This document shows, in pieces, positions 61,462-64,000 of a stretch of DNA of 64,000 nucleotides. The first letter of the stretch is position 1. Each line of letters opens with the position of its first letter. The notes beneath the pieces were generated by a model. The model did not search any database, was not told the origin of the DNA, and was given only the letters and a program-made list of their open reading frames with translations. The stretch covers positions 496,001-560,000 of the forward strand of contig NZ_JAHVHU010000002.1 in assembly GCF_019802045.1 (NCBI RefSeq). Reading direction: 5' to 3'. A program made the translations under genes and the position numbers. Origin of the DNA: Membranihabitans marinus (lineage in GTDB: Bacteria > Bacteroidota > Bacteroidia > Chitinophagales > Saprospiraceae).

Positions 61462-62745
61462 ATGAACATATTATTATTAGGAAGCGGAGGACGAGAACAT
61501 ACCCTGGCCTGGAAAATAACTCAGAGCCCGCGCTGTGATCAGCTTTATGTAGCTCCAGGCAATGCCGGGACGGGATCGATTGCTGAAAACATCGCTGTGG
61601 ATATAATGGATTTCGAAGCTCTAAAAGAATCTGTAAAAACATATAATATAGATTTTGTAATCGTGGGTCCGGAAGCCCCTCTGGTGGAAGGAATAGTTGA
61701 TTATTTTCAAAATGATCCGGAACTTCGGACTATTCCAGTTCTTGGACCGGACAGGATGGCGTCGCAACTCGAAGGCAGTAAATCCTATGCCAAGTCTTTT
61801 ATGAAGCGGCATAATATTCCTACAGCCGGATATATCGAGGTGACCGCCGAAAACCTGGACCAGGGAGTACGGTTTATGGCTGGTTTGCAGCCCCCGTATG
61901 TCTTGAAAGCAGATGGGCTGGCCGCCGGAAAGGGTGTTTTAATCATCGAGGATCTGGATGAAGCAGTCCGGGAACTAAAGTTGATGGTAGACGGAAAATT
62001 CGGATCAGCCAGCCAGAAGGTGGTTATTGAAGAATTTTTGGATGGAATCGAATTTTCCGTGTTTGCTCTGACCGACGGAAAAAACTATATTCTGCTGCCG
62101 GAAGCCAAAGATTACAAACGGATAGGAGAAGGCGATACCGGACTCAATACCGGCGGTATGGGAAGCGTGTCTCCGGTGTCATTTTTTCAAGGAGATTTTA
62201 AGAAAAAGGTTATTCAGAAAATTGTCGCTCCCACCATTGAAGGCATACACCAGGACAGCCTGCATTACACCGGATTTGTCTTTTTTGGATTAATAAAAGT
62301 TCAAGGGGAGCCCCACGTTATTGAATATAATTGTCGGATGGGCGATCCGGAAACTCAGTCTGTCTTGTGCCGTATTGAGGATGATCTGGTGGATGTTTTT
62401 TATCAGGCGGCTTGTCAGAGTCTGGAGGCGCAGAGTTTGTCTTTCAATCCTGAAACCGCGTGTACAGTGGTGACAGTTTCCGACGGATATCCGGGCGCTT
62501 ATCAAAAAGGGAAGGTGATTGAAGGGCTGGAGGATGTTGCCGATCACGTATTCCATGCGGGAACACGCCACAGTGAAGGCGGTGTGTTAACCAATGGTGG
62601 TCGGGTTCTCGCTGTAACTGCCATGGATGAGATTCCAGCACGCGCTATGGAGAAAGCCCGGGAAGCAGCTGGGAAAATACAGTACGAGGGGGTTTATTTT
62701 AGGAATGATATTGGCCAGGATTTACTGGAACTATCCGAAGAATGA
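61462..62745 (+). CDS. purD: Phosphoribosylamine-glycine ligase
   Basis: 427 residues, the normal length for PurD. The N-terminal GSGGREHTLAWKI, the VIVGPEAPLV strand, the ATP-grasp region with LKADGLAAGKGV (about residue 150) and EEFLDGIEFSVFAL, then GLNTGGMGSVSP and EYNCRMGDPETQ (metal-binding Asp/Glu) are diagnostic. The enzyme joins glycine to phosphoribosylamine in the second step of purine synthesis. It is divergent from ruvA and followed by alr after 95 bases. Confidence 0.98.
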   Translation: MNILLLGSGGREHTLAWKITQSPRCDQLYVAPGNAGTGSIAENIAVDIMDFEALKESVKTYNIDFVIVGPEAPLVEGIVDYFQNDPELRTIPVLGPDRMASQLEGSKSYAKSFMKRHNIPTAGYIEVTAENLDQGVRFMAGLQPPYVLKADGLAAGKGVLIIEDLDEAVRELKLMVDGKFGSASQKVVIEEFLDGIEFSVFALTDGKNYILLPEAKDYKRIGEGDTGLNTGGMGSVSPVSFFQGDFKKKVIQKIVAPTIEGIHQDSLHYTGFVFFGLIKVQGEPHVIEYNCRMGDPETQSVLCRIEDDLVDVFYQAACQSLEAQSLSFNPETACTVVTVSDGYPGAYQKGKVIEGLEDVADHVFHAGTRHSEGGVLTNGGRVLAVTAMDEIPARAMEKAREAAGKIQYEGVYFRNDIGQDLLELSEE

Positions 62746-62840
62746 ATATCATCTTCGTGTCTGACATTGAACAGCAGTGAAACTATGGATCACTGAAGAA
62801 TCGACAAACACTATTTACACTATAAAACGTACACCAAAAT

Positions 62841-63977
62841 ATGGGAGTCAATATGGATGTTTATATGTCTGATTTTGCTCCGGCTACAGCGATCACTCAC
62901 CTGGACAACCTCAGACACAATCTGAGTTATTTTAGAAGTTTGCTATCGGAGAACACCCGTGTCATGGCCATGGTGAAAAGCAATGCGTATGGATCCAGTG
63001 CAGTCGAAGTGGGGCGTGAATTGAATCGCCTGGGTGTCAGAGATCTGGGCGTCGCCTATACGTATGAGGGAAAGGAGTTAAGAACGCATGGAGTATCAGG
63101 TTCCATTATGGTAATGAATCCCGTCCCCGGAGATTTTCCTGATCTGATCAACCACCAGCTGGAGCCTGAACTATCCAATATGGAAATACTGACCAAGTGG
63201 GTGAATTTCATTAGCAGAGAAAAGATTGCGAACTATCCGGTGCATTTGGAGCTGGATACAGGAATGCGCCGACTTGGATTTGACAACAACGATCTCGGAT
63301 CATTAGTTGAGGTGCTGTGTGCTACGCCGTCTATGCAGGTGAAATCTGTTTTTTCCCACTTATCTTCCAGTCCCACATCAGAGAAGGATGCATTTACGAA
63401 ATCACAGTTTAATCTGTTTGAAGAGTGGACAGCGTTGATCAACAGAAATCTGCCTAAACCCGTCACTCGACATATCCTAAACTCAGCCGGAATTGTCCGC
63501 TTTCCGGAATACCAATACGATATGGTTCGTCTGGGGATTGGACTGTATGGCGTGGGTCTGGAATCGCTTTCGGTTCATGAAGATCTCCGGCCGGTTCAAT
63601 CGCTGTATGCTTCCATTTCCCAGATCAAAAAGGTCAGTGCTGGGGAGTCCATCGGCTATGAGCAAAATGGGCAGCTTCAATCGGACGGTAAAATTGCTGT
63701 TTTGAATATCGGCTATGCAGATGGAGTCCCTCGACTGGCTGGGAATGGTCGGTTTTCGGTGCGCATTGGAAAAGTTTTGTGTCCGGTGGTGGGGAACGTA
63801 TGCATGGATATGATTATGGTCGACATCAGTAATTGTCCGGATGTTACTGCTGGGACTCCGGTAGAAATTTACGGGCAAAATAATCCGGTTCACCATCTGG
63901 CAAATGCTGGAAACACTATTCCATATGAGATTTTGACCGGGAACCGAAAACGAGTTCACAGATTAATTGCAGAATGA
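62841..63977 (+). CDS. alr: Alanine racemase
   Basis: 378 residues, a fold-type III PLP enzyme. The PLP lysine lies in AMVKSNAYGSS (about residue 45; most alanine racemases have VKANAYG), the second base Tyr in ESIGYEQNG (about 277), and VGNVCMDMIMVD is the conserved C-terminal block. It makes D-alanine for the cell wall. In many Bacteroidota the racemase is fused to MurF; here it is a stand-alone protein. The ATG at 62841 is used, but 62853 and 62865 are also possible since the first residues (MGVNMDVYM) have no strong conservation. The gene ends 23 bases before the window edge. Confidence 0.95.
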   Translation: MGVNMDVYMSDFAPATAITHLDNLRHNLSYFRSLLSENTRVMAMVKSNAYGSSAVEVGRELNRLGVRDLGVAYTYEGKELRTHGVSGSIMVMNPVPGDFPDLINHQLEPELSNMEILTKWVNFISREKIANYPVHLELDTGMRRLGFDNNDLGSLVEVLCATPSMQVKSVFSHLSSSPTSEKDAFTKSQFNLFEEWTALINRNLPKPVTRHILNSAGIVRFPEYQYDMVRLGIGLYGVGLESLSVHEDLRPVQSLYASISQIKKVSAGESIGYEQNGQLQSDGKIAVLNIGYADGVPRLAGNGRFSVRIGKVLCPVVGNVCMDMIMVDISNCPDVTAGTPVEIYGQNNPVHHLANAGNTIPYEILTGNRKRVHRLIAE

Positions 63978-64000
63978 ATGAGTTTATGATATACCAACTG

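Noticed and set aside
1-64000. CRISPR arrays, tRNA or rRNA genes, and intact insertion sequences
   Set aside because: I found no regularly spaced direct repeats, no cloverleaf or rRNA-like segments, and no transposase-like protein in the window.

Overview
The window looks like a chromosomal segment of a Bacteroidota bacterium, most plausibly of the Saprospiraceae/Lewinella type; that placement is inferred from gene content only. It has SusC/SusD transport genes, a 2412-residue SprA (the type IX secretion translocon), a large secreted protein with a gliding-motility/T9SS-type C-terminal domain, several promoters with the Bacteroidota TAnnTTTG element, an UpxY-type NusG paralog and an RprX/RprY-like two-component pair. 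I saw no rRNA, tRNA, CRISPR array or intact insertion sequence.

Region 1 (1-30544, all + strand) is one long polysaccharide-utilisation-type locus. It opens with a truncated SusC, SusD and two SusE-position surface lipoproteins. Then come seven full-length Asp-box (sialidase-superfamily) beta-propeller proteins in three paralogous families, here called A (5773, 11739), B (9802, 13710) and C (14998, 17078, 19379). They are interleaved with an FG-GAP/VCBS propeller, a SGNH esterase, an unrecognised Tat-exported protein (family U, 16174) and a chimera made from the N-terminus of U and the C-terminus of an A-type sialidase (11227). From 20793 follows a catabolic module: HpcH/HpaI aldolase, a second SGNH hydrolase, an aspartoacylase-like deacylase, an SDR, a threonine-synthase-like PLP enzyme, a DapA/NanA-family lyase, RidA, an M81 (MlrC-like) metallopeptidase, a SMP-30 lactonase and a NanM-like cyclically permuted mutarotase. 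The set suggests capture and breakdown of an acidic, acylated, possibly amino-substituted sugar (nonulosonic-acid-like). The classical NanE/NanK/NagB steps are not in the window, so the substrate is unknown. Four copies of a CTGWCAG palindrome sit in front of the catabolic module.

Region 2 (30545-39412) holds a patatin-like phospholipase, a non-Sus TonB-dependent outer-membrane receptor on the minus strand, a 1-kb gene-poor patch with a decayed copy of a T9SS-type C-terminal domain, and then a lipoprotein plus a 934-residue secreted protein carrying the intact version of that domain. It ends in a purine/pyrimidine repeat pair that could form a long imperfect hairpin.

Region 3 (39413-44214, minus strand) is a sulfate-activation operon cysC-cysD-cysN ending in an UpxY/NusG-like antiterminator, followed by a YheT-type alpha/beta hydrolase.

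Region 4 (44585-64000) is housekeeping: an EF-G paralog with altered G motifs, ribosomal protein S20, HU, a hairpin-rich 860-bp gap, a cystathionine gamma-synthase-type PLP enzyme, two tandem OmpH/Skp chaperones, a response regulator and histidine kinase, sprA, ruvA, purD and alr. Strong bidirectional terminators separate convergent genes at 46706 and 50995.
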